The notes: generated by a model not told the origin, from the sequence alone. A DNA stretch of 64,000 nt from Rugamonas fusca (GCF_014042365.1 NZ_JACEZS010000001.1:682001-746000); one strand, 5' to 3'; positions 8,766 to 18,349 are shown, counted from the first letter of the stretch. Numbers and translations: made by a program.

Positions 8766-10076
8766 ATGGCAAACACTCAAACCTTCCAGGCTTACCGCGC
8801 CAGCCTGCTGCACTTTAACGACGACCCGGCCTACCACGCCAACGCGCACCGCTGGCACGAGGATGGCCTGCTGATCGTCAACGACGGCAAGGTCCACATG
8901 GCCGGCGACTACGCCCAGCTGGTGCACCTGCTGCCCGAGGGTACGCCCGTACACGACTACCGGGGCAAGCTGATCACGCCCGGCTTCATCGACACCCACG
9001 TCCACTACCCGCAGACGGACATGATCGCCTCGCCCGCACCGGGCCTGCTGCCATGGCTGGAAAAATACACCTTCCCCACCGAGCGCAAGTTCGCCGATCC
9101 AGACCACGCCACCAACGTGGCCAGCTTCTTCCTCGATGAACTGACCCGCTGCGGCACCACCACGGCCATGGTCTACTGCACCGTGCATCCGCAATCGGTG
9201 GACGCCTTCTTTGGCGAGAGCGAAAAGCGCAACCTGCGCATGGTGGCCGGCAAGGTGCTGATGGATCGCCATTGCCCCGATTTTCTGCGAGATACCGCCG
9301 GATCGGGCGTGCGTGAAAGCGAGGAGCTGATCAAGCGCTGGCACAAGCGGGGCCGCCAGCTGTACGCCATCACGCCGCGTTTCGCGCCCACCTCCACGGA
9401 AGCCCAGCTGGAACTGGCTGGCGCGCTGGCCAAGGCCTACCCGGACACCTTCCTGCAAACCCACGTGGCCGAGAACACCGACGAAGTGGCCTGGGTCAAA
9501 TCGCTGTTCCCCAACGCCCGCAGCTACATGGACGTGTACGACCACTACGGCATGCTGCGCCCGCGTTCCATGTACGCGCACTGCATCTGGCTCGACGACG
9601 CCGACCGTGTCCGCATGGCCGCCACCCAGTCCGCCATCTCGATCTGCCCCACGTCCAACCTGTTCCTGGGCAGCGGCCTGTTCGACTTCGAGCGTGCCGA
9701 CGCGGCGCAGGTACCGCTGTCGCTGGCCACCGATGTGGGCGGCGGCACCTCGTTCTCCATGCTGCAGACGATGAACGAGGCCTACAAGGTGGCGCGCATG
9801 GGTGGCACCTATTTGCAAGCGATGCGCATGTTCTACCTGGCCACGCTGGGCGGCGCGCGCAGCATGCAACTGGAAGGGACGATCGGTAATTTTGCGCCGG
9901 GCGCGGAAGCGGATTTCGTGGTACTCGATCCGAAGGCGACGCCCCTGCTGGCGCGCCGCACGGAGCGCACCGACAGCCTGGAAGAACTGCTGTTCGCCAT
10001 CGCGCTGCTGGGCGACGACCGCACGGTGGCGGCCACCTACGCAGCAGGCAAGGCCGTGCACCAGCGCCAGCAATGA
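8766..10076 (+). CDS. guaD: Guanine deaminase
   Basis: A 436-residue zinc amidohydrolase that converts guanine to xanthine, feeding the XdhAB enzyme just upstream. Metal-site motifs visible are FIDTHVHYPQTDM, the guanine-deaminase signature around LLPWLEKYTFPTE, HVAENTDEV, HCIWLDDAD and the aspartate in SLATDVGGGTSFS. The 190-bp gap before it has no gene that I can support, only a 12-bp palindrome CGCGCATGCGCG at 8703-8714. The stop overlaps the next gene by four bases. Confidence 0.95.
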   Translation: MANTQTFQAYRASLLHFNDDPAYHANAHRWHEDGLLIVNDGKVHMAGDYAQLVHLLPEGTPVHDYRGKLITPGFIDTHVHYPQTDMIASPAPGLLPWLEKYTFPTERKFADPDHATNVASFFLDELTRCGTTTAMVYCTVHPQSVDAFFGESEKRNLRMVAGKVLMDRHCPDFLRDTAGSGVRESEELIKRWHKRGRQLYAITPRFAPTSTEAQLELAGALAKAYPDTFLQTHVAENTDEVAWVKSLFPNARSYMDVYDHYGMLRPRSMYAHCIWLDDADRVRMAATQSAISICPTSNLFLGSGLFDFERADAAQVPLSLATDVGGGTSFSMLQTMNEAYKVARMGGTYLQAMRMFYLATLGGARSMQLEGTIGNFAPGAEADFVVLDPKATPLLARRTERTDSLEELLFAIALLGDDRTVAATYAAGKAVHQRQQ

Positions 10077-10858
10077 CCATGGACCGAATTTCCAGCGAAT
10101 GCCGGGACGCGCAGGCCCCGGCCGGCGTCACCAGCGCGGCGGAATGGCAAACCCGGATCGACCTGGCCGCCTGCTACCGGCTCTGCGCCCTGTACGGCTG
10201 GGACGACGTGATCTACACCCACATCACGGCCGCCGTACCGGACCAGCCGGGACACTACCTGATCAATCCGTTCGGCCTGCGCTTCGATGAGGTGCGCGCC
10301 TCCAACCTGGTCAAGGTCGACCGGGAAGGCGTGGTCGTGTGCCGTTCGGGGCATGCCATCAATCGGGCCGGTTTCGCGTTGCACGCGGCCGTGCATGGCG
10401 CGCGGCCGGAGCTGGGCTGCGTCATGCACCTGCATAACGCCAACGCCATCGCCGTGGGCGCGCAGCAGGATGGTTTGCTGCCGCTGTCGTCGCACGCGCT
10501 GCGCTTCTATCAGCAACTGGGCTACCACGACTACGAGGGCCTGGTTCTGACGCCATCCGAAGCGACACGGCTGGTGGAACGGCTGGGCGCCTATCCGGCC
10601 CTGCTGCTGCGCCACCACGGCTCGCTCGTGTGCGGCCGCACGGTGGCCGAGGCATTCGTCCGGATGGAGACGCTGGACAAGGCTTGCGGCTTGCAGCTCA
10701 AGGCCCAGTCGGGCGGCGTGCCTTTACACACCCCGCCGCACGACATTTGCGTGCAGGCCCAACGCGACCTGGAGGCGGGCGGCGCGCCAGAAGGCGCCCT
10801 GGAATGGCCTGCGCTGCTGCGCAAGCTCGATCAACTCAGCCCCGGATACCGTGGCTGA
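10073..10858 (+). CDS. Class II aldolase/adducin-family protein
   Basis: A 261-residue protein of the zinc-dependent class II aldolase/adducin fold. INPFGLRFDEV, the metal region VMHLHNANAIAV and the late LLRHHGSLVCGRTVAEAF are present. The usual HTH pair of the metal site reads HLH here. The start overlaps guaD as ATGA, and an in-frame ATG six bases later is an alternative. Members act on sugar phosphates or 2-keto acids; the coupling to guanine deaminase suggests a role in purine or ureide carbon use, but the substrate cannot be named. Confidence 0.8.
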   Translation: MTMDRISSECRDAQAPAGVTSAAEWQTRIDLAACYRLCALYGWDDVIYTHITAAVPDQPGHYLINPFGLRFDEVRASNLVKVDREGVVVCRSGHAINRAGFALHAAVHGARPELGCVMHLHNANAIAVGAQQDGLLPLSSHALRFYQQLGYHDYEGLVLTPSEATRLVERLGAYPALLLRHHGSLVCGRTVAEAFVRMETLDKACGLQLKAQSGGVPLHTPPHDICVQAQRDLEAGGAPEGALEWPALLRKLDQLSPGYRG

Positions 10859-10883
10859 ACCAACATCACAAGGAGGAGACATC

Positions 10884-11072
10884 ATGCCCACCATTAACGT
10901 CCAGGTCTTCGAAGGCCGCACGCTGGAACAGAAGCGCGCCTTCGTCAAGGCCGTCACGGAAGCGACCGTGCAAACGCTGGGCGCCACGCCTGAATCGGTG
11001 GACATCATCATCCACGAGCTGAAAAAGGAAGACTGGGCCACGGCCGGCCGCCTGTGGTCGGACCGGACCTGA
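10884..11072 (+). CDS. 4-oxalocrotonate tautomerase-family protein
   Basis: A 62-residue protein whose start MPTINVQVFEGRTLEQKR puts proline at position 2, which becomes the N-terminal catalytic base after methionine removal in this family. A strong AGGAGGAG site at 10871-10878 fixes the start; a longer upstream frame would bury the proline and is unlikely. It follows the aldolase-like gene by 25 bases, so the two are probably co-transcribed. The substrate is unknown. Confidence 0.9.
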   Translation: MPTINVQVFEGRTLEQKRAFVKAVTEATVQTLGATPESVDIIIHELKKEDWATAGRLWSDRT

Positions 11073-11136
11073 GCTGGCGCCGCCCGGCCCAGCCAGGTCT
11101 ATAATCTCGCTTCGACAAGAATTGACGGGGACGCAG

Positions 11137-11487
11137 ATGGCCTGGCTGGTTTTTAAATACTTGATGACTTCCGCAGTGGTGGTGGCCGTTTCCGAGTTCG
11201 CCAAACGCAGCGACAAGCTGGGCGGGCTGGTCGCCGCGCTGCCGATGGTGACCTTCCTGGCGCTGATCTGGCTGCACGTTGAACATCAACCGGAACAGAA
11301 GATCGCCAACCACGCGTGGTACACCTTCTGGTACGTGGTCCCCACGCTGCCCATGTTCCTGGCGTTCCCCGCCCTGCTGCCGCGCATCGGCTTCTGGCCC
11401 ACGCTGCTCGCCTGCGCCGCGATCACAATCGCCTGCTTTGGCGCGTTCGCGTTCGTCGTGCGCCGGTTCGGCATCGACCTGCTGTAA
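11137..11487 (+). CDS. DUF3147-family small membrane protein
   Basis: A 116-residue hydrophobic protein with about four membrane segments: residues 1-20, 26-45 (LGGLVAALPMVTFLALIWLH), 62-82 and 88-108. The pattern matches DUF3147, a family without a known function. I use the ATG at 11137; an in-frame TTG lies 15 bases earlier. It converges with the ligase gene at 11511 with only 23 bases between them and no terminator-like T-run. Confidence 0.75.
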   Translation: MAWLVFKYLMTSAVVVAVSEFAKRSDKLGGLVAALPMVTFLALIWLHVEHQPEQKIANHAWYTFWYVVPTLPMFLAFPALLPRIGFWPTLLACAAITIACFGAFAFVVRRFGIDLL

Positions 11488-11510
11488 GCCCGGCCGGGGC
11501 AACCGCCCGC

Positions 11511-13181
11511 TCAGCCCCACACCACGGCGCGTTGTTCACCGTACCAGTCCGCCATGCGCTCCGCAGCCTGCGCCTCGATCTTGCGCCGCTTGATCTTCAA
11601 GGTCGGCGTGAGACAGCCATTTTCAATCGACCATGGATCATGTGCCACCACCAGCATCTGCAGGCGCTCATAGCTGGGCAACTGCGCGTTGACGTCCTTG
11701 AGCATCAACAGCAGCTCCTCCTCCATGCGCATGCGCTCGGCCGGATCGCCCAACTGGCTGCGTAAATGCTCGGCCAGCACCACCAGCGCATAGGCCGCCG
11801 GCTGCCCCACCCCGGTCACCATCGATTGTTCCACCATCGGATGGGCGTTGATCAGGTTTTCGATCGGAGCCGGCGCCACGTACTTGCCCTTGGCGGTCTT
11901 GAACACTTCCTTGAGCCGGCCCGTCAGCTTCAGCAAACCGTCTTCACGCCGTTCGCCCTGGTCGCCGGTGCGGAAAAAGCCGTCGGCGGTAAAGCTCTCA
12001 GCGTCCAGGTCGGGCCGCTTGTAGTAGCCGACCATGCGGCCGGGTGACTTGATCAGCACTTCATGGTCATCGCTGATGCGCACTTCCACGCCTTCAAACG
12101 GAATGCCCACGTACCCTGGCGCGTTATGCTCGGCCGTGGAAATATGCGACAGCGCGAAATCCTCGCTCATGCCATATCCTTCCATCAGGTTCAGGCCAAG
12201 CCGGCGATACCACGCGATCAGTTCCGGCGGCGTGGGCGCCGAACCGCTGCCGGCCAGCCGCACATGGCCCAGCCCCAGTCCGGCCAGCACCTTATGGCCA
12301 ACCAGTTTGCCCACGAGCGGAATACCCAGCAGGACGTCCAGCACCTTGGGCGGTATCTTCTCGAACACGCCAAGCTGGAACTTGAGCCACAGCCGGGGCA
12401 CGGACAGGAACAAGGTGGGGCGGGCACGCTTGATGTCATCGACAAAAGTGCTCAGGCTTTCGGCGAAAAAGACATGGCAACCGGCCACCAGGCTGCAGCA
12501 TTCGATATACGAGCGTTCGACCACGTGCGCCAGCGGCAGGTAGGACAGGTAACGGTCATCCGGCCCGCAATCGACGGTCTGCGTCATGATTTCGGCCGCT
12601 CGCGTCACGTTGGCGAAGCAGTGCATCACCCCTTTGGGCTGGCCCGTGGAACCCGAGGTGTACACCAGCATGGCCAATTCATCCCCGCCGCGCGCCACCC
12701 TGCCCGCCAGCGGCGCCTGGGCCGCCACGGCCGCATCCCAACTGGCGCCCGCATGCTCCGGCGCCAGTGGGAAGGCGATGCGCGGCAGCGTAGCGGGTAC
12801 GCCTTCGGCCTGGTGTTCCCAATTATCGAGCTTGCCGACGAAAATCAGCTTACTCTCGCTGTGTTCGAGCACGAAACGTATCGTGTCCGGTTCCTCGGTG
12901 GGGAAGATCGCCACGGTGGCGCAGCCAGCCATCCAGATCGCCAGTTCAGCCATAAAACTGTGGGCGCAATTCTTCGACAGGATGGCAATGTGGCTGCCCG
13001 CCTCCAGTCCCGACGCGCGCAGGTGGGCGGCCATGCGCCGCGCCTGATCCATGCATTGCGCCCAGGTGTAGTCGATCACCTGGCCGCCGCCTACGGGTTG
13101 GGTCAGATAGACCTTGTCCGGCGTGGCCTGCTCATGCTCGTAGGCGTAATCGAGCAGCGTCTTGGTGGGCGTAGCGTTCAT
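11511..13181 (-). CDS. AMP-binding acyl-CoA ligase (FadD15-like)
   Basis: A 556-residue adenylate-forming enzyme that should activate a fatty or other carboxylic acid to its CoA thioester. The P-loop AMP motif LVYTSGSTGQPKGVMH is near residue 175, the adenine-site motif MEGYGMSEDFAL near 325, the hinge region with RTGDQGERREDGLLKLTGR near 405-425, and the C-terminal lysine region follows. Length and motif spacing match the long-chain FadD15/FAA1-like group. There is no signal peptide. Its neighbours give no hint of the substrate. Confidence 0.88.
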   Translation of the reverse strand: MNATPTKTLLDYAYEHEQATPDKVYLTQPVGGGQVIDYTWAQCMDQARRMAAHLRASGLEAGSHIAILSKNCAHSFMAELAIWMAGCATVAIFPTEEPDTIRFVLEHSESKLIFVGKLDNWEHQAEGVPATLPRIAFPLAPEHAGASWDAAVAAQAPLAGRVARGGDELAMLVYTSGSTGQPKGVMHCFANVTRAAEIMTQTVDCGPDDRYLSYLPLAHVVERSYIECCSLVAGCHVFFAESLSTFVDDIKRARPTLFLSVPRLWLKFQLGVFEKIPPKVLDVLLGIPLVGKLVGHKVLAGLGLGHVRLAGSGSAPTPPELIAWYRRLGLNLMEGYGMSEDFALSHISTAEHNAPGYVGIPFEGVEVRISDDHEVLIKSPGRMVGYYKRPDLDAESFTADGFFRTGDQGERREDGLLKLTGRLKEVFKTAKGKYVAPAPIENLINAHPMVEQSMVTGVGQPAAYALVVLAEHLRSQLGDPAERMRMEEELLLMLKDVNAQLPSYERLQMLVVAHDPWSIENGCLTPTLKIKRRKIEAQAAERMADWYGEQRAVVWG

Positions 13182-13307
13182 GGGTATTCGCTCCTCCGGC
13201 CTGGGTCGGCATGACCGCGGCGCATGACTGCCGCTGTGGCGCGGCTATATGCTCATGCTGCCACGAAAAAATTGCCAAAGCAACAGCATCAGATCAAGCG
13301 CGGGCCC

Positions 13308-13718
13308 TTATGTGCCCTGCTCCAGCCTGCGTTTCAACGCCTGCAGCACATCGGCAAAGTCACCCGTGACCATGGGGCCGAATTCGGCCGCCGCCGGCCC
13401 GGTGATCTCGGTGCTGTACGAAACCCGGGTCCGCCCCGGCTCCACGGCGGCAATGCGGTGATGGACGACCACCCGCGTACCATCGACGACCGTTTCGTCC
13501 GTAAATCCCACGTTTTCCTCCACGCTCAGCAGGGTGCTGGTGAACGGCTCCGAGCCCGGCGGCTGCATGTCGAACGTGGTGCCCGGCGCGAATGGCCCGT
13601 GGATGGCGATGCGTTCGATGCCGGCGTTCCACTGCTTCCAGCCCGGCACGTCGGCGAACAAAGCCCACACCTGGGCCGGGGTTGCGGTCGTTTCCATGCT
13701 CTCTTCATGCGTCCACAT
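13308..13718 (-). CDS. SRPBCC (polyketide cyclase/dehydrase-like) family protein
   Basis: A 136-residue protein with the START/Bet v1-like pattern: TTATPAQVWALFADVPGWKQ at the N-terminus, alternating beta strands in the middle and a long amphipathic C-terminal helix (GDFADVLQALKRRLEQ). The fold binds hydrophobic ligands in a cavity, and small single-domain bacterial members are mostly uncharacterised. It lies between the urea transporter and the acyl-CoA ligase on the same strand; a functional link to either is not evident. Confidence 0.8.
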   Translation of the reverse strand: MWTHEESMETTATPAQVWALFADVPGWKQWNAGIERIAIHGPFAPGTTFDMQPPGSEPFTSTLLSVEENVGFTDETVVDGTRVVVHHRIAAVEPGRTRVSYSTEITGPAAAEFGPMVTGDFADVLQALKRRLEQGT

Positions 13719-13783
13719 GACTATCCTTTCGATCAGGTTGATGGGCCCGGACGGGCACGATCATATTGTCATGTCAACATTAA

Positions 13784-14620
13784 TTAAGCAACATCCTTTT
13801 TCGACGTGAGCGCCAGCACCAACCACACGGACAACACGAATGGCAGCGTGTAGAAATCCACTCCCAAGGCGGCGCAGGCGGCGCACAGGGCGATACTGGC
13901 CACGCCGCCGGCGCAGCGCCAGCGCCAGTGCCGTTCATGGACCGACAATCCCAGCAAGGCCAAGGCGCTGTTGACGCCCGCGCCGGTCGCCATGGCCGCC
14001 GGCGGCATGGCCGGCGCCACCAGCGGCGCGAGCGCCATGGCGCCCCACGCCAACGCCGCACCGCCCAGGCTCCACGCGCCAAGCTGCCAACGCCCGCGCG
14101 CCAGCGCCGCGCACAACAGCATCCCCAGCGCCGCCAGGCCGACGAAGCTGGCTTGCCCGATCGCGCAGAATACATACGCGAGCGGCGCCATGCCGCATCC
14201 CGCCACTGCCCCCGTTCCATGCGGCGCCAGGCCAAGCGCTGGTCCAGTGGCGCCGGACAGCCACATCACGAGCACGAACGGGAAGGTCAGCGGCGGCCAG
14301 CCCCGGCGCGTCATGGCGCGGGACAGCAAGGCCGTCACGATGCCCGTCAACGTGATCCAGCACAGCAGCGCCACATTGCACTGCCAGAAAACGCACAAAC
14401 CCGTCCCGCCCAAGGCGCCATTGAAGCCGTATGTGCCGGCCTCACGCTCGGCGCGCGGAAAGTCCAGTGCCCACGCCGTGCCGCTGGCGGCGCCCACGCC
14501 CAGCAGGCAACCGGCCGCCAGGGCCGGCGCCGTCAGGTACAGGCATCCCAGCAGCAGCGCCCCGAACAGCGGCGAGGACTGGAAGTAGATCTGGCCGATG
14601 CCGGCCAACGGCGCGCGCAT
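13784..14620 (-). CDS. Urea transporter (UT family)
   Basis: A 278-residue membrane protein with about ten helices. UT-family marks are GIGQIYFQSSPLFGALLLG, TYGFNGALGG and two internally related proline-rich signatures, PPLTFPFVLVMWL and FYTLPFVLSVWLV, one for each half of the pseudo-repeat that forms the urea pore. The first half is slightly short compared with eukaryotic UT-B but normal for bacteria. The start codon overlaps the pyruvate kinase stop by one base, so it is co-translated with that gene. Urea is released when ureidoglycolate and allantoate are broken down, which fits the purine gene setting. Confidence 0.87.
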   Translation of the reverse strand: MRAPLAGIGQIYFQSSPLFGALLLGCLYLTAPALAAGCLLGVGAASGTAWALDFPRAEREAGTYGFNGALGGTGLCVFWQCNVALLCWITLTGIVTALLSRAMTRRGWPPLTFPFVLVMWLSGATGPALGLAPHGTGAVAGCGMAPLAYVFCAIGQASFVGLAALGMLLCAALARGRWQLGAWSLGGAALAWGAMALAPLVAPAMPPAAMATGAGVNSALALLGLSVHERHWRWRCAGGVASIALCAACAALGVDFYTLPFVLSVWLVLALTSKKDVA

Positions 14621-16065
14621 CAGGCCGCGGCCGCGTCCTGGGTGGGCCAGATCCGGGCGATGCGCAACAGGTTGGTGCTGCCCGGCTGGCCAAACGGCAC
14701 CCCGGCCGTGATGGCGATCTGGTCCCCCGGCTTGGCGAAACCTTCCGTCAGCGCAGCCTGGCAGGCCGCAGCTACCATGCGCGCTTCGTTGCGCACGTCG
14801 GGGCTGACGGTGGTGTGGACGCCCCAGGCCAGCGCCAGCCGCCGCGCGGTGGAGAGGTTGGGCGTGATGCTGAGGATGGGCGCCATCGGCCGCTCGCGCG
14901 CCGCGCGCAGGCTGGTGTGGCCGGAGCTGGTGTAGGTCACCGTGACCACGGCGCCCAGGATGCCGGTCACGTCACGCAGCGCCGAGCAGATCGCGTCACC
15001 ACTGTTGGGCAGCGGCGCCTGGTTCTGCGCCGCGATCATCTGCCGGTACAACGGGTCTTTCTCCACTTCGCCGATGATGCGGTCCATGATGCTGACGGCC
15101 GCCGTGGGATAGGCACCGCTGGCCGATTCTGCCGACAGCATCACCGCGTCGGCGCCGTCGTAGATGGCGCTGGCCACGTCGGAAGCCTCGGCGCGGGTGG
15201 GCACGGGCGAGGAAATCATCGATTCCAGCATCTGGGTCGCGATCACGATAGGCTTGCCGTGCTGGCGGCAGGTGCGCAGGATGCGCTTCTGTACGCCCGG
15301 CACGCGCTCGGGCGGCAGCTCCACCCCGAGGTCACCGCGCGCTACCATGACGGCATCCGAAGCGGCCACGATGGCGTCGAGGCCATCCAGCGCGGCCGGC
15401 TTTTCCAGCTTGGCCAGCAAGGCGGCACGGTTGCCGATGATGGCGCGCGCCTGGTGCAGGTCTTCCGGCCGCTGCACGAACGACAGCGCCACCCAGTCCG
15501 CCCCCATGTCCAGCGCGAAGTCCAGGTCGCGCAAGTCCTTTTCTGTCAGCGCGGGGATCGGCAGCACCACGTCGGGCACGTTGACGCCCTTGCGGTCCGA
15601 CAGCACGCCGCCGGTCACCACACGGGTGCGGATGGCACGCCGGTCGGCGCTGCGGCCAAGCACCGCCAGCCGCAGCTTGCCGTCGTCCAGCAATAGCGAC
15701 TGGCCAGCGTCGATCACCTCGAACAGTTCCGGGTGCGGCAGGCAGACCCGCGTGGCGTCGCCGGGCGTTGGATCGCGGTCGAGCGTGAATTCCGCGCCTT
15801 CGGCCAGCGTCACCTTGCCGGCGGCGAACTGGCCCACCCGCAGCTTGGGGCCTTGCAGGTCGGCCAGGATGGCGATGGGCCGCCCAACCTCACGCTCGAT
15901 CCGGCGCACGATGTCGCAGCGGGCCTGATGGTCGGCATGGCTGCCGTGGCTGAAATTGAAGCGGAACACGTCCGCTCCCGCATCGAACAGGGCCTGGATC
16001 GCTTCTTTGGTACTGGTGGCTGGGCCGAGCGTGGCCACGATCTTGGCCTGGCGTTGACGTCGCAT
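14620..16065 (-). CDS. pyk: Pyruvate kinase
   Basis: A 481-residue glycolytic enzyme converting phosphoenolpyruvate and ADP to pyruvate and ATP. The N-terminal RQAKIVATLGPATS, FRFNFSHGSH, the ADLQGPKLRVG start of the B-domain, the active-site VMVARGDLGVELPPERVP and the helix VIATQMLESMI are all present; a normal allosteric C-domain follows. It lies directly after the glycerate 2-kinase gene, which makes 2-phosphoglycerate, so only enolase is needed between them. This is probably a pathway-specific copy in addition to a housekeeping one. Confidence 0.95.
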   Translation of the reverse strand: MRRQRQAKIVATLGPATSTKEAIQALFDAGADVFRFNFSHGSHADHQARCDIVRRIEREVGRPIAILADLQGPKLRVGQFAAGKVTLAEGAEFTLDRDPTPGDATRVCLPHPELFEVIDAGQSLLLDDGKLRLAVLGRSADRRAIRTRVVTGGVLSDRKGVNVPDVVLPIPALTEKDLRDLDFALDMGADWVALSFVQRPEDLHQARAIIGNRAALLAKLEKPAALDGLDAIVAASDAVMVARGDLGVELPPERVPGVQKRILRTCRQHGKPIVIATQMLESMISSPVPTRAEASDVASAIYDGADAVMLSAESASGAYPTAAVSIMDRIIGEVEKDPLYRQMIAAQNQAPLPNSGDAICSALRDVTGILGAVVTVTYTSSGHTSLRAARERPMAPILSITPNLSTARRLALAWGVHTTVSPDVRNEARMVAAACQAALTEGFAKPGDQIAITAGVPFGQPGSTNLLRIARIWPTQDAAAA

Positions 16066-16104
16066 GTTGTCTCCGTTATTTGTCTTGATTGGTCTGGGCC
16101 GGAC

Positions 16105-17373
16105 TTACAGCACCAGCACGGCGCGGAAGTCGTTGACGTTGGTGCGGGTCGGGCCGCTCACCACCAGGTCGTCGAGCGCGCTGAAGAAGCCGTAGCCGTC
16201 GTTGTTCTCCAACAGGGTGCGGGCGCGCAGGCCCTTGTCGGCGGCACGTGCCAGCGAATCCGGTGCGTACAGTGCGCCGGCGTTGTCTTCCGAGCCATCG
16301 ATGCCGTCCGTATCGCAGGCCACGGCGTGGATGCCGGGATGGCCATCGAGTGCCACTGCGAGGCTGAGCAGGAATTCCGCGTTACGCCCGCCGCGCCCGG
16401 AACCGCGTACCGTCACCGTCGTCTCGCCGCCGGAGATGATGACGCAAGGCCGCTGGAACGGCTGGCCGCGCGTGGCCACCTGTTTAGCCATGGCCGCGTG
16501 GACGATGGCCACGTCGCGCGCTTCGCCTTCGATGCCGTCGGACAGGATGTAGGGCGTGATGCCTGCCGCGCGCGCATGCTCGGCTGCCGCTTCCAGCGCG
16601 TCCTGCGCGATGGCGATCACGTGGTGTGCATTGCGGGCGAAGCGGGGATCGTCTGGCTTGGGCGTTTCGCCGGCACCCGTCTCCAGGTGCTCGCGCACGC
16701 TGCCGGGGATCTCGATGCCATATTTGCGCAGCACGGCCAGCGCGTCGGCGCAGGTGGTCGGATCAGGCAAGGTGGGGCCACTGGCGATCACGCCGGGGTC
16801 GTCGCCCGGCACGTCCGAGATCAGCAGCGTGACCACGCGCGCGGGCGCGCAGGCCAGCGCCAGCCGTCCGCCCTTGATGGCCGACAGGTGCTTGCGCACG
16901 CAGTTCATCTCCGAGATGGTGGCGCCGCTCTTGAGCAGCGCGCGGTTGACGGCCTGCTTCTGTTCCAGCGTGATGCCGGGCGCGGGCAAGGCCAGCAGCG
17001 ACGAGCCGCCGCCCGAGATCAGGCACAGCACCAGGTCATTCTCGCTCAGGCCCTTCACCATCTCCATCATGCGGCCGGCCGCGCGCCGTCCCGCCTCGTC
17101 GGGCACCGGATGGGCCGCCTCGATCACTTCAATGCGCTGGCAATCGACGCCATGCTCGTAGCGCGTGACGACCAGGCCGGAAAGTTCGCCCTTCCAGTGC
17201 TGCTCGACGGCGCGCGCCATGGCGGCCGCGCCCTTGCCGGCGCCGATCACCAGCGTGCGGCCATTGACGGGCGGCTCAGGCAGATAGGCCGGCAGGCACT
17301 TGGCCGCGCTCACAGCGTCCACCGCGCTGCCATACAGGTCCAGGAGGAATTGACGTGGATTCAAGGTACTCAT
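16105..17373 (-). CDS. ttuD: Glycerate 2-kinase (TtuD/MOFRL family, type II)
   Basis: A 422-residue protein of the DUF4147 plus MOFRL architecture. Visible are VIGAGKGAAAMARAVE near residue 42, LISGGGSSLLALPAPG near 117, the lysine-bearing CVRKHLSAIKGGRLA, the aspartate region LISDVPGDDPGVIASGPT, and GGRNAEFLLSLA with ACDTDGIDGSEDNAG in the MOFRL half. Members phosphorylate D-glycerate at C2; older annotation calls them hydroxypyruvate reductase. It follows the tartronate semialdehyde reductase gene but is separated from it by a terminator-like hairpin. Confidence 0.9.
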   Translation of the reverse strand: MSTLNPRQFLLDLYGSAVDAVSAAKCLPAYLPEPPVNGRTLVIGAGKGAAAMARAVEQHWKGELSGLVVTRYEHGVDCQRIEVIEAAHPVPDEAGRRAAGRMMEMVKGLSENDLVLCLISGGGSSLLALPAPGITLEQKQAVNRALLKSGATISEMNCVRKHLSAIKGGRLALACAPARVVTLLISDVPGDDPGVIASGPTLPDPTTCADALAVLRKYGIEIPGSVREHLETGAGETPKPDDPRFARNAHHVIAIAQDALEAAAEHARAAGITPYILSDGIEGEARDVAIVHAAMAKQVATRGQPFQRPCVIISGGETTVTVRGSGRGGRNAEFLLSLAVALDGHPGIHAVACDTDGIDGSEDNAGALYAPDSLARAADKGLRARTLLENNDGYGFFSALDDLVVSGPTRTNVNDFRAVLVL

Positions 17374-17387
17374 CCGGTGTGCTTTCT

Positions 17388-17435
17388 AAAAAAATGCGGC
17401 GGCCGTCAGGTGCAGGGAGTTGCGGACCGCCGCAT
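17388..17435 (-). terminator. Intrinsic terminator after glxR
   Basis: Read on the minus strand, ATGCGGCGG (17435-17427) pairs with CCGCCGCAT (17402-17394) and is followed directly by a run of seven T. The stem is GC-rich with a 24-base loop that can itself fold partly. It lies 27 bases past the glxR stop, so it can end gcl-hyi-glxR transcripts before the kinase gene, unless read-through occurs. Confidence 0.75.
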
Positions 17436-17461
17436 GCAAGGTAACAAGGCCAGGGTCGCGA

Positions 17462-18349
17462 TCAGGCTTCCGCGATCTGGTGGTTGGACATGATCTCGAT
17501 GGCGCGGCACAGGGCCGAGTGGTCCATGCCGCCCAGGCCATGGGCGGCGCAGGCGTTCATCAGCTCCTGCGCCATGGCCGTGTTCGGCAGGGACACCCCC
17601 ATCGCCTTTGCGCCCTGCAGTGCCAGGTTCAAGTCCTTCTGGTGCAGTTCGATGCGGAAGCCGGGGTTGAAGGTGCGCTTGACCATGCGCTCGCCGTGCA
17701 CTTCGAGGATGCGCGAGTTGGCGAAGCCGCCCATCAGCGCCTGGCGCACCTTGGCTGGATCGGCGCCAGCCTTGGACGCGAACAGCAGCGCCTCGGCCAC
17801 GGCCTGGATGTTGAGCGCCACGATGATCTGGTTGGCCACCTTGGTGGTCTGGCCGTCGCCATTGCCGCCCACCAACGTGATGTTCTTGCCCATCAGTTCA
17901 AACAGGGGCTTCACGGTCTCGAACGCCTGTTCCGAACCGCCCACCATGATGGTCAGCGAAGCGGCCTTGGCGCCCACTTCACCGCCCGAGACGGGCGCAT
18001 CGAGGTATTCGCAGTCCAGCGCGTTGATCTTTTTGGCAAACTTCTTGGTTTCGATGGGCGAAATCGAGCTCATGTCGACCACGATGGTGCGCGGGCGCAG
18101 GCCTTCGGCCACGCCCTTTTCACCGAACAGGGCCGCTTCCACGTGAGGCGTATCGGGCACCATGATGATGATGATGTCCGACCGCATGGCCACTTCGGCG
18201 GCCGAGGTGCAGACCGTGGCGCCGCCTTCGATCAGGGCGAACGGCGGGTTCTTGATATCGTGCAGGAACAGCTTGTGGCCACCGTTCAGCAGATGCTGCG
18301 CCATTGGTGCGCCCATGATACCCAGACCAATAAATCCAACTCGAGACAT
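17462..18349 (-). CDS. glxR: 2-hydroxy-3-oxopropionate (tartronate semialdehyde) reductase
   Basis: A 295-residue beta-hydroxyacid dehydrogenase. The nucleotide-binding GFIGLGIMGAPMAQHL opens the protein, DAPVSGGEVGAKAASL is the substrate-binding motif near residue 118, and the catalytic lysine lies in GNGDGQTTKVANQI near 170. It reduces tartronate semialdehyde to D-glycerate. It follows gcl and hyi with short gaps, the classical glyoxylate carboligase operon order. Confidence 0.94.
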   Translation of the reverse strand: MSRVGFIGLGIMGAPMAQHLLNGGHKLFLHDIKNPPFALIEGGATVCTSAAEVAMRSDIIIIMVPDTPHVEAALFGEKGVAEGLRPRTIVVDMSSISPIETKKFAKKINALDCEYLDAPVSGGEVGAKAASLTIMVGGSEQAFETVKPLFELMGKNITLVGGNGDGQTTKVANQIIVALNIQAVAEALLFASKAGADPAKVRQALMGGFANSRILEVHGERMVKRTFNPGFRIELHQKDLNLALQGAKAMGVSLPNTAMAQELMNACAAHGLGGMDHSALCRAIEIMSNHQIAEA

